DNA of 64,000 nt, taken from contig JAANBB010000191.1 in NCBI GenBank assembly GCA_014621425.1, positions 1 through 64,000 of the forward strand. The letters run 5' to 3'. Positions 55,633 to 64,000 of the stretch are shown piece by piece. The notes below the pieces were generated by a model. The model did no database searches, was not told the DNA's origin, and saw only the letters and a list, made by a program, of their open reading frames with translations. Every line of letters begins with the position of its first letter. Positions within the stretch are counted from its first letter, which is position 1. A program made the translations under genes and the position numbers. This DNA comes from Cylindrodendrum hubeiense (taxonomy: Eukaryota > Ascomycota > Sordariomycetes > Hypocreales > Nectriaceae).

Positions 55633-56150
55633 ATACTGAGTCCGAAACTTGCTATCATGTGATGAATGTTGACTGACGCGAGTCTGTCAGGGTTTTTCAG
55701 GAATACGCTATGTGCAGGGTTTATGTTAGCAAGAGAGTTGGGTCTTGTGAATGTACTCAATCTAATTAATTCATCACGTGATATATCATTTTAGGTTGAG
55801 CTATTGGATTCTTGGAAGCTAAAAACTAAATGCCTGCGTTGTTGATTTATGTATTGCGGTGTTTGTTATGTGATCCTTTGGTAGATTGCGTCGAATCACG
55901 AGTCATCGTTGGTCATCTAGTGAGTCAAGTCGTACGACCTTGCAAGGGCTTACGTATGTAGTATTCTTCTTGGCCTTCAGTTGTTTCTCGTAGAATAGTC
56001 ATACCACCAGAGCATATGTCGGGTACATTGGATGATTTGCGAGGCGGGTTGCGAATTATTCAATCACTCAGCTGCCAAAAAGAACCATCACCACCGGTGG
56101 GTGACTGCAAAAAGAAAGCCTCGCGGATGCTCGCATGCTAATATAGGAAA

Positions 56151-56233
56151 AGCCCGATGCGGGGGTCGAACCCGCAACCTTGAGATTGCGTACTCGTAAG
56201 AGTCTCACGCTCTACCGATTGAGCTAACCGGGC
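56151..56233 (-). tRNA. tRNA-Lys(CTT) with a 10-nt intron
   Basis: The minus strand reads GCCCGGT for the acceptor 5' side, D arm TAGCTCAATCGGTAGAGC, anticodon stem TGAGA/TCTCA, and T arm GCGGGTTCGACCCCCGC, with acceptor 3' side ATCGGGC plus a T discriminator. The anticodon loop is CTCTTA-A, anticodon CTT, interrupted after position 37 by the intron CGAGTACGCA. All stems pair. Usual nuclear tRNA intron position. Confidence 0.95.
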
Positions 56234-58127
56234 GTGACTCGTATTTGATGGAGGCAAAGCGATCCTAATTTTTCACCAAGAGCCCTTGCGTGCGAATGTG
56301 GGTGTGTGTGGGTGCGTAGATGTGTGGTGTGGATTCAGCTTGTGGATTTTGGGTGGGGCCACTTGCTCTGAACAGTTCTCCACCAATGAATCCCCCGATC
56401 AGCTTGACCTACCCTAGAGGACGAGAGACCAAACCGTGACAACACAAATGGGACGTCATTTTCCCCTGTAAAAACTCTGCCTTGGCAGTCGCTAATGGTG
56501 CGGCTCTTTCTGTTTCATGGATGCTCAATCATAGATTGATAAATGGCTTTGGCTTGCTAATACTATATTATTGGCTTTGTGTTTTCCCTTCTTTCTTCAA
56601 CGAGCATAAAACTGGTAAGTGTGAAGCTTGGACCCTACTATGCAGAACTACACCAGAGTCAACAGAACTTTTCGCTGGCAGTCTTCGGCATGTGAAAACT
56701 GCCTGGGACAGTCATGGCGTGATTGAATAACAGGCCATAGTTCTAAAGAAGATATATGAACTCACTCTCCTTCACGGGACCACATCGACGAACTGGTTAG
56801 ATTAGGTTTCTCGTACGCCACTCACGTCCGGCTGACCACCCATTGGCATGCGCCATGAGCACGACATGGCCAGACGCGTCCCAGCCAGGCAGAGAGTGTT
56901 GGAGAGGCTGACTGTAGGATTGATTTCCCCGGAATAGTCGGCGATGGTGGTGGGGTGTGCAACTATAGGACGTGTGCCTTCTCGGGCCAGCGGCCTATAT
57001 GCTGCATAAGGATGTTGTCGGAATTATCGAATCGTGTCCTTGAACGGACTTTCATTGGACGAACGACCGGATACGAGATAGTTATGTCTGACAATACATA
57101 GGTGCTCCAGTATCATAACACTCTGCTCGCACGTGTCAGCTGTTTGGGCCGGCTTGCAACGGCTTCTGACCCTTTCGGCCGGTGACCCTAGCGGAAGAGA
57201 AAGCAGAAATACGAAGGTCTGAAAGCATTCCATCATCGTCATCATCGTCGAGGAAAAGTTGATAGATTGGTTAAACTTTCCATATTGAGATTGTGGATGT
57301 AACAGCATGAAGCAGCGCATGACCGCAAACCATGAGAGTAAATGGAGTGAAAGCACATGTCACCCGAGAGTAGAAGCAAATCGAGTAGTGTGTTTGTCCA
57401 TCGCTGGAAAAAATATCAATTACGGCTCAACTTTTCCATTGGTGCAAATTAAGATCTATCCATGATAATATAAGCATCTTGAACCTGCGATGAACGTAGG
57501 ATTACTCCTGGAAAATACGACCCAATAACCCCTTGGATCTACTATACTACCCCTCTCTCCTCTTCCCCACAAAGTCATAGATCCCACATGCAATCTCAGA
57601 TCGGCCAAGCCGCGGCATTGCTTCCCCAGACTTTTCCCGCCCCGAGCCACCCCCTGTCATCTCTCGTCTAGGTTCCCCTCCCCACTTTACCCCATTCAGA
57701 GGTCAGCCTTCCATCGGGCCTGACCATTGGGTGATATTATTGACGCTATAGGGTCGATTTTGGGGTGTCTATGTCCGACATGCTTCACGAGGGGCGCCTT
57801 ATTACCTTTTTGCATTTGGGAATCCTACCTGAACTTCGGAAGCACAACCGGATGCAGTATAATTGCGGAGGCAATTACTGGTGTTACCCTTTTGGGCACA
57901 TGCGGATGGACTCAGTAAATGATTTGACATTTCAGATGAATGATTCAATTCATGTGAAAATGCCCAAAGACGAATATTTAAACAGCGCTTCAACCCCGTA
58001 GGTTCTCCTGAAACCTTTTATTCCTCAGCCTGAAGTTGATCATTGAAGCAATATCCCAGAGACCCAGCAGTCTTTCAACCTTCATCAAACTCATACATCT
58101 CTGCACTTCATCAATACAAACCTCAAC

Positions 58128-58640
58128 ATGATTCTCACCAAGCTCTTCACTCTTTCTCTTCTGACCTCGACCGCCCTCGCGTCAGGCGCTACCATCATCG
58201 CGGCCGAGGCCGTCATTTCTGATAGCACTACGGCCCTTGAAGACGCCGTTGCGGCCTGGGATGGGAGCCTTGGCGGAACGGCTGCCATTGTCACCCTTTC
58301 GGACCAGCTTCTTTCTGACACTGAAGATGGTACAACCGTCGCCGAGGCCTCGGCCGCGCTTAGCGTCTCCGAGGCTATTGATGTTGCGACTGCGACCAAT
58401 TCCCTAGCTTCAGTTGTCGAGGCTGCTCTTGACACTATCGTTGCTGCGAAATCTAAGTTTGACGCACTGGGCGTGAGCTCTGTGATCCTGACAACTCTTC
58501 AGACGCAGAAGGCTGCTACGGTGACATTTTCTGATGCCGTGATCGACAAGGTGCCTGCAGTCTTGCAGGGTACTGCTCAAACTATCGTTCAGCCTATTCT
58601 CGATGCTTTTGATGACGCCATCGAGGCATATTCGTCTTGA
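58128..58640 (+). CDS. HsbA-like secreted hydrophobic-surface-binding / cell-wall galactomannoprotein family
   Basis: 170 residues, single exon. Signal peptide MILTKLFTLSLLTSTALA, then an all-helical domain rich in Ala, Thr, Ser and Val and without cysteine: TALEDAVAAWDGSLGGTAAI, LSDQLLSDTEDGTTVAE, AKSKFDALGVSSVILTTLQT. It matches the HsbA/Mp1p family, secreted proteins that bind hydrophobic surfaces or small lipids. The C-terminus (DAFDDAIEAYSS) has no GPI signal, so it is probably released. Intact and of usual length. Confidence 0.85.
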   Translation: MILTKLFTLSLLTSTALASGATIIAAEAVISDSTTALEDAVAAWDGSLGGTAAIVTLSDQLLSDTEDGTTVAEASAALSVSEAIDVATATNSLASVVEAALDTIVAAKSKFDALGVSSVILTTLQTQKAATVTFSDAVIDKVPAVLQGTAQTIVQPILDAFDDAIEAYSS

Positions 58641-59243
58641 TTTTAGCGAATTGCGTGACTAATGTCATGGTGGGTGGTGGATGGTGGATTGTTGCTGAGG
58701 AGGTGTTGGGCTAGTGAAGGAAACGGAGACTAGCTAGACAAGGACAACAATCTACCCATGGTGAGCACCATGTAATTGCCTAGCTAGGATCAATTAAGAT
58801 ACTTTGGAGACTTGACTTGAACTTCATTCTCATGTGAAGAAAAAAGGTACTCTATCGTATTCTGTCATCTTTCAATCACGTAACCTTTTCAACAATTTGG
58901 CAACATTAGCTCGTCATGGTTCAAAGTATGCGGGGGACGCCCGGAAGATGTTCCGCGTAGCCTACCCCCTGACGCTATAAAAGCTGAGGTCAGCCACACA
59001 AGTATACGAGAATGGGATAAGCATAACTGTGAGCTGGCAATGGAGCCAATTCTGATCCACTGTGGAACTTTTGTGGTCTGTCTAGGTGACGATTGCTATC
59101 TCACATGCCCGTGCATACAACCAGCCTATGAGAGGCTAAAGTCAAACCTTGCTGTGTTGACCGCAATTAGGAAATGACTGATCAACTTCAGCTCCGGCTT
59201 CCACTCTGGGATTTGGTGCGCAGCTAGCCGAACCCCGCACTAG
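58641..59243. other. Intergenic, no gene supported
   Basis: Possible upstream exon(s) of the cysteine-rich frame at 59244 could lie here, but I could not fix a start codon or donor. Confidence 0.4.
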
Positions 59244-59504
59244 GCGGTTGAGCAACAGGCCCAGACCAAGTTAGCACATGGAAGCAAGGATGGAACTGGC
59301 AGGTATGAGTATTACCCTTCAGGGCCATGCGAAAAGGGTGAATCAGCAAAATGCCTCAATGTAGATGGCACGTGGACTCGTCGATGCGATGGAGGTTCAA
59401 GTTCCAGTTGCAATTACGATGCAATGCGTTACCATACTCAAATGTACCTTGCCAGATGGGGAATGACGCCCGAAGACGCAATTTGCGTTGAGTTTAAGCA
59501 CTGA
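59244..59504 (+). CDS. Last exon of a possible small cysteine-containing secreted protein
   Basis: An open frame of 86 codons begins right after CCGCACTAG (acceptor-like) and ends at TGA 59504. It encodes GRYEYYPSGPCEKGESAKC, VDGTWTRRCDGGSSSSCN and HTQMYLARWGMTPEDAICVE: five cysteines and a compositional look of secreted fungal proteins. There is no in-frame ATG at the start, so earlier exons are needed and I could not place them. It may be a remnant. Family not recognised. Confidence 0.35.
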   Translation, partial: AVEQQAQTKLAHGSKDGTGRYEYYPSGPCEKGESAKCLNVDGTWTRRCDGGSSSSCNYDAMRYHTQMYLARWGMTPEDAICVEFKH

Positions 59505-60508
59505 ATCGTATGACTGCGTTCTTGCAACTCAATTGGATCGACCTCGACTTGCCATCTTCTCAGTCAGCTTGCATAATATTTACAGGGCTTGGACTACGGA
59601 CAGCCATAGCAATGCCAAGCCTCTCCTTAACGCCTGGATCTGTTTATCATCAGCTTGTACAGAGAAACTAAAGATCTTAAATTGCAGTCTTTAAAAAAGG
59701 TTGACGATTTCTGGAGAATAAATATAATCATAAATAGCAGAAATAAAGACTTGTAGGTAAATAAATATACATATTGTGTTAGGGATAGCAGGTCTTCCGG
59801 GGTAGAATGCCTATAAAGGCATTCTTGGCTGGTATGTGTGCCAGTCATGATGTAAGTCAATTGAGGTCGGGATATCCTTTCTAGGTCATTCCGGCAGGCA
59901 TTGAGGTCATTGGATAAGGTCATTTAGTCAGTCATTGTGAGCTGCAGGGTAGGATTGAGGGATCGCGGTCAGATTCATCCGGATTCTCAACCTTTTAGTA
60001 CCGTCATGGTCATCTAGCACACGATTTTCTAGCACATCGAATTTACGCTCTTTTTGGCCCATTCTTGCGGCATTGTATTGAGAACCGTTTGATCAGATGA
60101 TGCCAATTGATGGTATTGATCAGGCTGGTCTACTTTGTTCACTTGAGAGTCTTTATCTACGCCCTTACTGACATTGCGGACGCATCGCCATTGTGCCATT
60201 ATCACCACAGTCACATCACCTGTTTTGGGTGGGTTGGTTGTTAGGTCTCTGACCTTCTCTGTGCCATTCCCCCACACAATATCTTAATAATAAGATAAAA
60301 TAATATAAAAAGCTATTAATGAATTGGTGTTAGTTTGTGGGCTGTCTCCTATCTCCGCGACAGTAGTGGTGCTTACCCCTCAGTAGGCTCACTTTTCTCA
60401 TCAGATTGAGCTTCTGTATCAGATTAAGGGTGACTTTTTAAACAGATTTATAAAACCTAATAACTGCCAGTTTTGTAACCTCACTAAGATGTATTATATA
60501 CTCTAGAA
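59505..60508. other. AT-rich intergenic region
   Basis: No gene supported. It has repeated AGGTCATT strings (59884-59925) and AT-rich runs (60280-60320, 60430-60500) that look like decayed repeat sequence. Confidence 0.45.
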
Positions 60509-62915
60509 CTAAGCTTTGAAACTAATACTACTTGCTTTATCAAGTGTCTCTTGGCAAAGACGAAGAAATACAGCTCCCAGTTCCTTGCGATGAAGTGGGA
60601 TTAAGGTAAAGAAGAGTGACGCAGTAATGCGAAATAGAGTTTTGCAATGTAAACGAAATGAATAAGTTTCCTTTAAAAACGAGAAGAACTGTTCTTGTAG
60701 ATCTTGAAGCAGATTAGTATCTGCCTCATCCAATAATGGTGCGTCATTATCGAGAGCTCCAGTGAGATCATGATTATTGGCGCTCATGAAAAGAATATGA
60801 TCGTAGCCACAGAGTGACTGCAGAACCTTGGCAAGGTCATAATGGATGTCACCCTCCGGTGTGAGGGTATTGCGAAGCTGACAGCGCACGTCGATGAATG
60901 TGACATTCCTGTCGTCATTGGAGAGAATGGCGTTACTGAATACAGGATCTCCGTGAATGACTCTGGCATGCAACCCTTTTTCTTCAGCCTCGTATGTGTC
61001 CAGAAACTCATTGATACGAGCAAACAATGTTGAAGCCAGTGGGCCCAAAGCATCGTACCGATCTCGATTCTGATGATATCGACTGCGCAACTTGGGACCG
61101 TAGTTAGCATAGATGTTGATATGGCCGTTCTTAGGAGAATGGTCTGCAAACCTCTCCCCTAGGGGGGACGAGATCTCGAGTGTAGGTTTGTCGGCGCTTG
61201 GAGTAGTGTGAATGCTGTGGAGGCCCTCTAGAAAGGCGGTGAGGCGGCCTTTGGTGATTGAGCGACCGACGAGGAGATGGGAGAATGTGCGCCCACGGCG
61301 GTTCTCCATAGTAATATTGTAAGTAGAGGTAGATGGGATGTAATCGACGCTGTAAATGGCAGGAAATAGAGGGGCGATTGCGGCCGGCATATGAGAATAG
61401 AAAAAGAGCTCCCCAAGGATATTTGCAGACTTGCTCGACTTGATGACTTTGGCACCAATGATCTGAACTGTGTTGAAGTCACGAGCGGCCATCATGCCAG
61501 CCTTCACATTTTCAACGCCATGGCTGGGTATAGACGAAGCCTCAGGCTCATCCAGCATCCAGCCAATCTCGCGCATTGTGTCTAAATTGGCATTGACAGC
61601 TAGGTCGTCGATGTACACATCGGCGTACGGCTTGCCCAAGTGCAGCTCATGATACGGGATGGCATATTCACCCAGCTGGTTGAGTGTCACCATACCGATG
61701 TCGGCAAATACTTTGCCGGTATCGCCATTATGAGTCTTCATTCGCCTTGCTGTTTGCTATAAAGCGGTGAGCAAAGTGAATACCTATGCAGATTTGACTT
61801 ACAATGATTATATAGTGACCTGCTTTGTGTAATTGCTGCACCAGTCTGATGTTCTTCTCGATTGGAGGGCATGTAGAGTAATCACCAGCTACTGCAGGAA
61901 CCCCGACCAGTGTCATGTCGAGATCGAAACAGAAGCGTCGTGCCTTCAATTTGGCGGGCACGTATGAAGTCTCCCTTTTTAAACCCCTCAGTAGGTCCTC
62001 TAATTGCTCGGGGGTTCCCACAACGCTAAAATCTTTCTTCTCAATTAGAAGACCAAGGCAAGGTATGTCACTATGAACCATCGATGAGATGATTTGCGAC
62101 GTATAGTGCTCTCCTATCGCAGAGCCCTCGGGGTGCTTGACGTCAAGGTTCTCAGCAGCCCAAACTTTGAGTTGAGCAGCTGTGGGGAAGACATAAGCTC
62201 CGGTATTTGCTTTGTTATCAATTGCCTTCTTCTCCTGGATTTGAATGATTCTTTCGAGACCTTTCCTAGATCGGCGTTAGGCAACCGCTCGAATTTCTAG
62301 CCAATAACAATAATGTACCTCTTCTGAGTTTTGATGTAGGAATAGATGGGCTTATCGCCTTCATCAATGAAGTAAAAGCAACCTCCATGGCCCTGTGGCA
62401 TACATCGAATTTGTGCAAGAACATCTACCCAATATATGGTATCGCAGTCAAGAGACACAGTTCTCCGCTGTAAATGTTTCTCTGTCATGCTCTGAGTAAC
62501 AATGTAAAGCTACGAACGCGACGTTAGCCGAACATCCCTTTGGTTTAAATCAGTGACTTGCCGTCTCACTGGCGCCTTTGGTCTGATGCCGCAATGGCAG
62601 AAGTCTGAAGTCAATCTTCGGGAATGATTTGCTGACCAGTTGCCCGATTCGGAACTCTTCGTTGATATCCTCATTGATAGCAATCCATAGTGTGTCCTGG
62701 GGCCGGATATTGAGGTTGTCGATGAGCCAAAGGAGCATGGGTCGCCCTACAATGTTGATCAATGGCTTTGGGAACCGATAACCCTCTTTTGCAAACCGAG
62801 ATCCAATGCCTCCGATTGGGATGATGACGTTGATAGGATCGCATGCATCGAGAGCAATCATGGCGATTTCATCTTCAACAGTGCCGTTTGTGTGGTTGGA
62901 TGGTCTGGAATGCAT
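60509..62915 (-). CDS. Three-domain protein: nucleotidyltransferase - HAD phosphatase - APH/choline-kinase-like
   Basis: 751 residues from exons 62915..62562, 62509..62319, 62265..61803 and 61756..60509. The first intron begins GC (ACG/GCAAGT, the standard GC-AG consensus) and ends CGTAG; the others are GT-AG. All joins keep frame. Residues 26 to about 270 are a sugar/CDP-type nucleotidyltransferase: VIIPIGGIGSRFAKEGYRFPKPL, then SLDCDTIYWVDVL with the metal-binding Asp. Residues about 310-430 are a HAD-type phosphatase: FCFDLDMTLVG (DxDxT), TARRMKTHNG, and GKPYADVYIDDLAVN. Residues about 460-751 are an aminoglycoside phosphotransferase/choline-kinase-like domain with Brenner motif VIHGDPVFSNAIL and metal motif FIDVR. 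The combination resembles bacterial LicC/LicA-type phosphocholine or capsule-sugar activation, here on one chain. The substrate is unknown. Confidence 0.85.
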
Positions 62916-63357
62916 CGTCGTCTGCCTGTTATTAGATACCAGTTCAAGAGGAGGGGACCGTGGTGCCTGAATGGTTGATATTCCGCTTATATGTACTCTC
63001 AAGAACGTCAAAGTTTAAGCAGGTCCAGGTCTGCTATGATCCAGATTCACATACCTGAACGGAGCGTCCAAGACCGGATATCTGACCGACGTGATAAAGT
63101 ACAATCATATCATTCCTACAGACCTTGATGCATTCAAGTAGTGTTAGGAACTGGATTGGTTCCTGAGCCCTTGATTAATATCCATTTCAGTACTCTTATC
63201 TTTGGCTGGGGTAGAATCGATTGGCTCAGATGACCTCTAGTAATGAGCTTGTTATAGCATTTCCAAGATAGATCTTCGCGAAGCCGACAATCGATACCTG
63301 TCCTGCACAAATTGTGCAGATCTTACATACAAATGGGATATTGCTTTTGTCCTGAAA
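62916..63357. other. Promoter side of the three-domain gene
   Basis: No gene supported. The frame of the three-domain protein is open 96 bases upstream but only through a non-ATG start, so ATG 62915 is preferred. Confidence 0.4.
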
Positions 63358-63846
63358 CTATTGGTTTGTTTTACATATAACGCAATCGAGTGTCAGAGAG
63401 CGTGCAGCTACATACCTCGTTAAATGACGACATTCGTAACAGGCACCTCCACGGCAACAAGCATTCCCCATGGTCCATGCGCACCCAATATGTATCTTAA
63501 CCACTGCCATATAGGATCCGAGACTCACAAAAGTTCCGGGACCAATGCAATAGATCTTTTTGTATTCAAATTGTACCAGGAGGGGTGGGCATGGTACTTT
63601 TGAGGGCTCCAAGAGCGGTGGCCATGCTGGTGGGTAGTCATTCCTTCGGGAATATGAAACACGAAAGAGAACAACAGATTTAATTGAACCGAGACACTTA
63701 TAAAAACTTGGACGGCAATATCTTTGTCCTATTGCGCAGTACGGTCCAATCTTTTCTTTGGAAGTAGATGTCCAGCATTTATGATCTATCAGGGCACTTT
63801 GTGAAGTGAGCACGTCAAAAGTCTCCTGCGTACCTGGAACATCCAT
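63358..63846 (-). CDS. Unrecognised ORF, doubtful
   Basis: Open frame of 162 codons from ATG 63846 on the minus strand. The C-terminal part is cysteine-rich (GNACCRGGACYECRHL, DCVICKTNQ). A GTGAGT in the middle (after IGPGTF) and a GTATGT near the end could be intron donors, in which case the ORF is only partly coding. No family is recognised. It lies upstream of the three-domain gene on the same strand. Confidence 0.25.
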   Translation of the reverse strand: MDVPGTQETFDVLTSQSALIDHKCWTSTSKEKIGPYCAIGQRYCRPSFYKCLGSIKSVVLFRVSYSRRNDYPPAWPPLLEPSKVPCPPLLVQFEYKKIYCIGPGTFVSLGSYMAVVKIHIGCAWTMGNACCRGGACYECRHLTRYVAARSLTLDCVICKTNQ

Positions 63847-63867
63847 TAGGTTTGTGCCATTCCTCAC

Positions 63868-64000
63868 CCTCCCTTATTATGCCTTTGAGAAGCTTTCCCT
63901 AAATTAAATATCCAATCTGAAGACTCTCTCAGATTGTTTATAGGCAGAACACGGAAGGTGGCCCGGACAACCGATTCACCGATTACATGCCGCGCTCGGC
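63868..64000. other. Window edge, no gene seen
   Basis: Too short to judge. Confidence 0.3.

Larger units (their letters stand above)
55382..58127. other. Long intergenic region containing tRNA-Lys and a tandem repeat
   Basis: Apart from the 34-bp repeat (55532-55632) and tRNA-Lys (56151-56233) no gene is supported. There is a GT-rich run at about 56295-56335. ORFs at 56482, 57024 (minus) and 57727 show no domain. The right end should be the HsbA promoter. Confidence 0.45.

Noticed and set aside
1..64000. CRISPR arrays, bacterial operons, riboswitches, rRNA
   Set aside because: Eukaryotic intron-rich sequence; no regularly spaced identical short repeats with unique spacers and no rRNA-like stretch seen.

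Overview
The window is nuclear DNA of a filamentous ascomycete (Pezizomycotina). Support comes from many short introns (about 43-125 nt) with GT...AG ends and CTAAC-like branch sites, a one-intron tRNA-Lys, and fungal-specific families: HET, NACHT NLR, AA9, HsbA, Zn2Cys6, LysM, Gfo/Idh/MocA and NmrA. The family mix resembles a soil or plant-associated sordariomycete, possibly Fusarium-like; that placement is inference. Repeat copies carry C-to-T and G-to-A differences like those left by repeat-induced point mutation (RIP). I built the gene models by hand from splice sites and reading frame. Many exons are too short to form an obvious ORF.

Layout. 0-3.2 kb: 3'-truncated NLR-like gene (alpha/beta hydrolase, NACHT, near-identical C-terminal repeats), minus strand. 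4.3-4.7 kb: small YqfO/NIF3-like domain protein. 5.1-6.0 kb: decayed MFS transporter. 6.9-9.5 kb: HET gene with membrane segments, a 99-bp tandem duplication and an in-frame TAG. 11.5-12.8 kb: secreted Thr-rich protein. 13.7-22.1 kb: two chimeric kinase genes, an Hsp70-kinase fusion and a kinase-RhoGAP fusion, flanking a dead Ty1/Copia gag. 22.5-23.7 kb: Gfo/Idh/MocA oxidoreductase. 26.1-26.8 kb: AA9 monooxygenase. 27.4-27.9 kb: IFI6/IFI27-like membrane protein encoded by three tiny exons. 28.1-29.8 kb: ankyrin fragment and F-box/ankyrin gene. 31.3-41.2 kb: MFS transporter, FAD monooxygenase, SDR, flavin-containing monooxygenase and Zn2Cys6 regulator, which look like one catabolic or biosynthetic cluster. 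42.3-45.6 kb: kinase-TPR fusion. 46.3-47.6 kb: paraoxonase-like enzyme. 49.0-52.7 kb: unstable segment with a short TPR gene, two copies of a dispersed repeat (one RIP-like), an ankyrin relic, a conserved hypothetical and a truncated LysM gene. 52.9-55.4 kb: arylamine N-acetyltransferase and NmrA-like reductase, convergent. 56.2 kb: tRNA-Lys(CTT). 58.1 kb: HsbA-like secreted protein. 60.5-62.9 kb: three-domain protein (sugar/choline-type nucleotidyltransferase, HAD phosphatase, APH/choline-kinase-like).

How it fits together. The first half reads as an accessory region rich in non-self recognition and signalling architectures (NLR, HET, Hsp70-kinase, kinase-RhoGAP, kinase-TPR, ankyrin proteins), with transposon debris and internal repeats. 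The middle holds a compact oxidative metabolic cluster with its own importer and regulator. The most unusual items are the Hsp70-kinase and kinase-RhoGAP fusions lying side by side in the same orientation, and the three-domain nucleotidyltransferase-phosphatase-kinase, which could carry a small-molecule activation route on one polypeptide.
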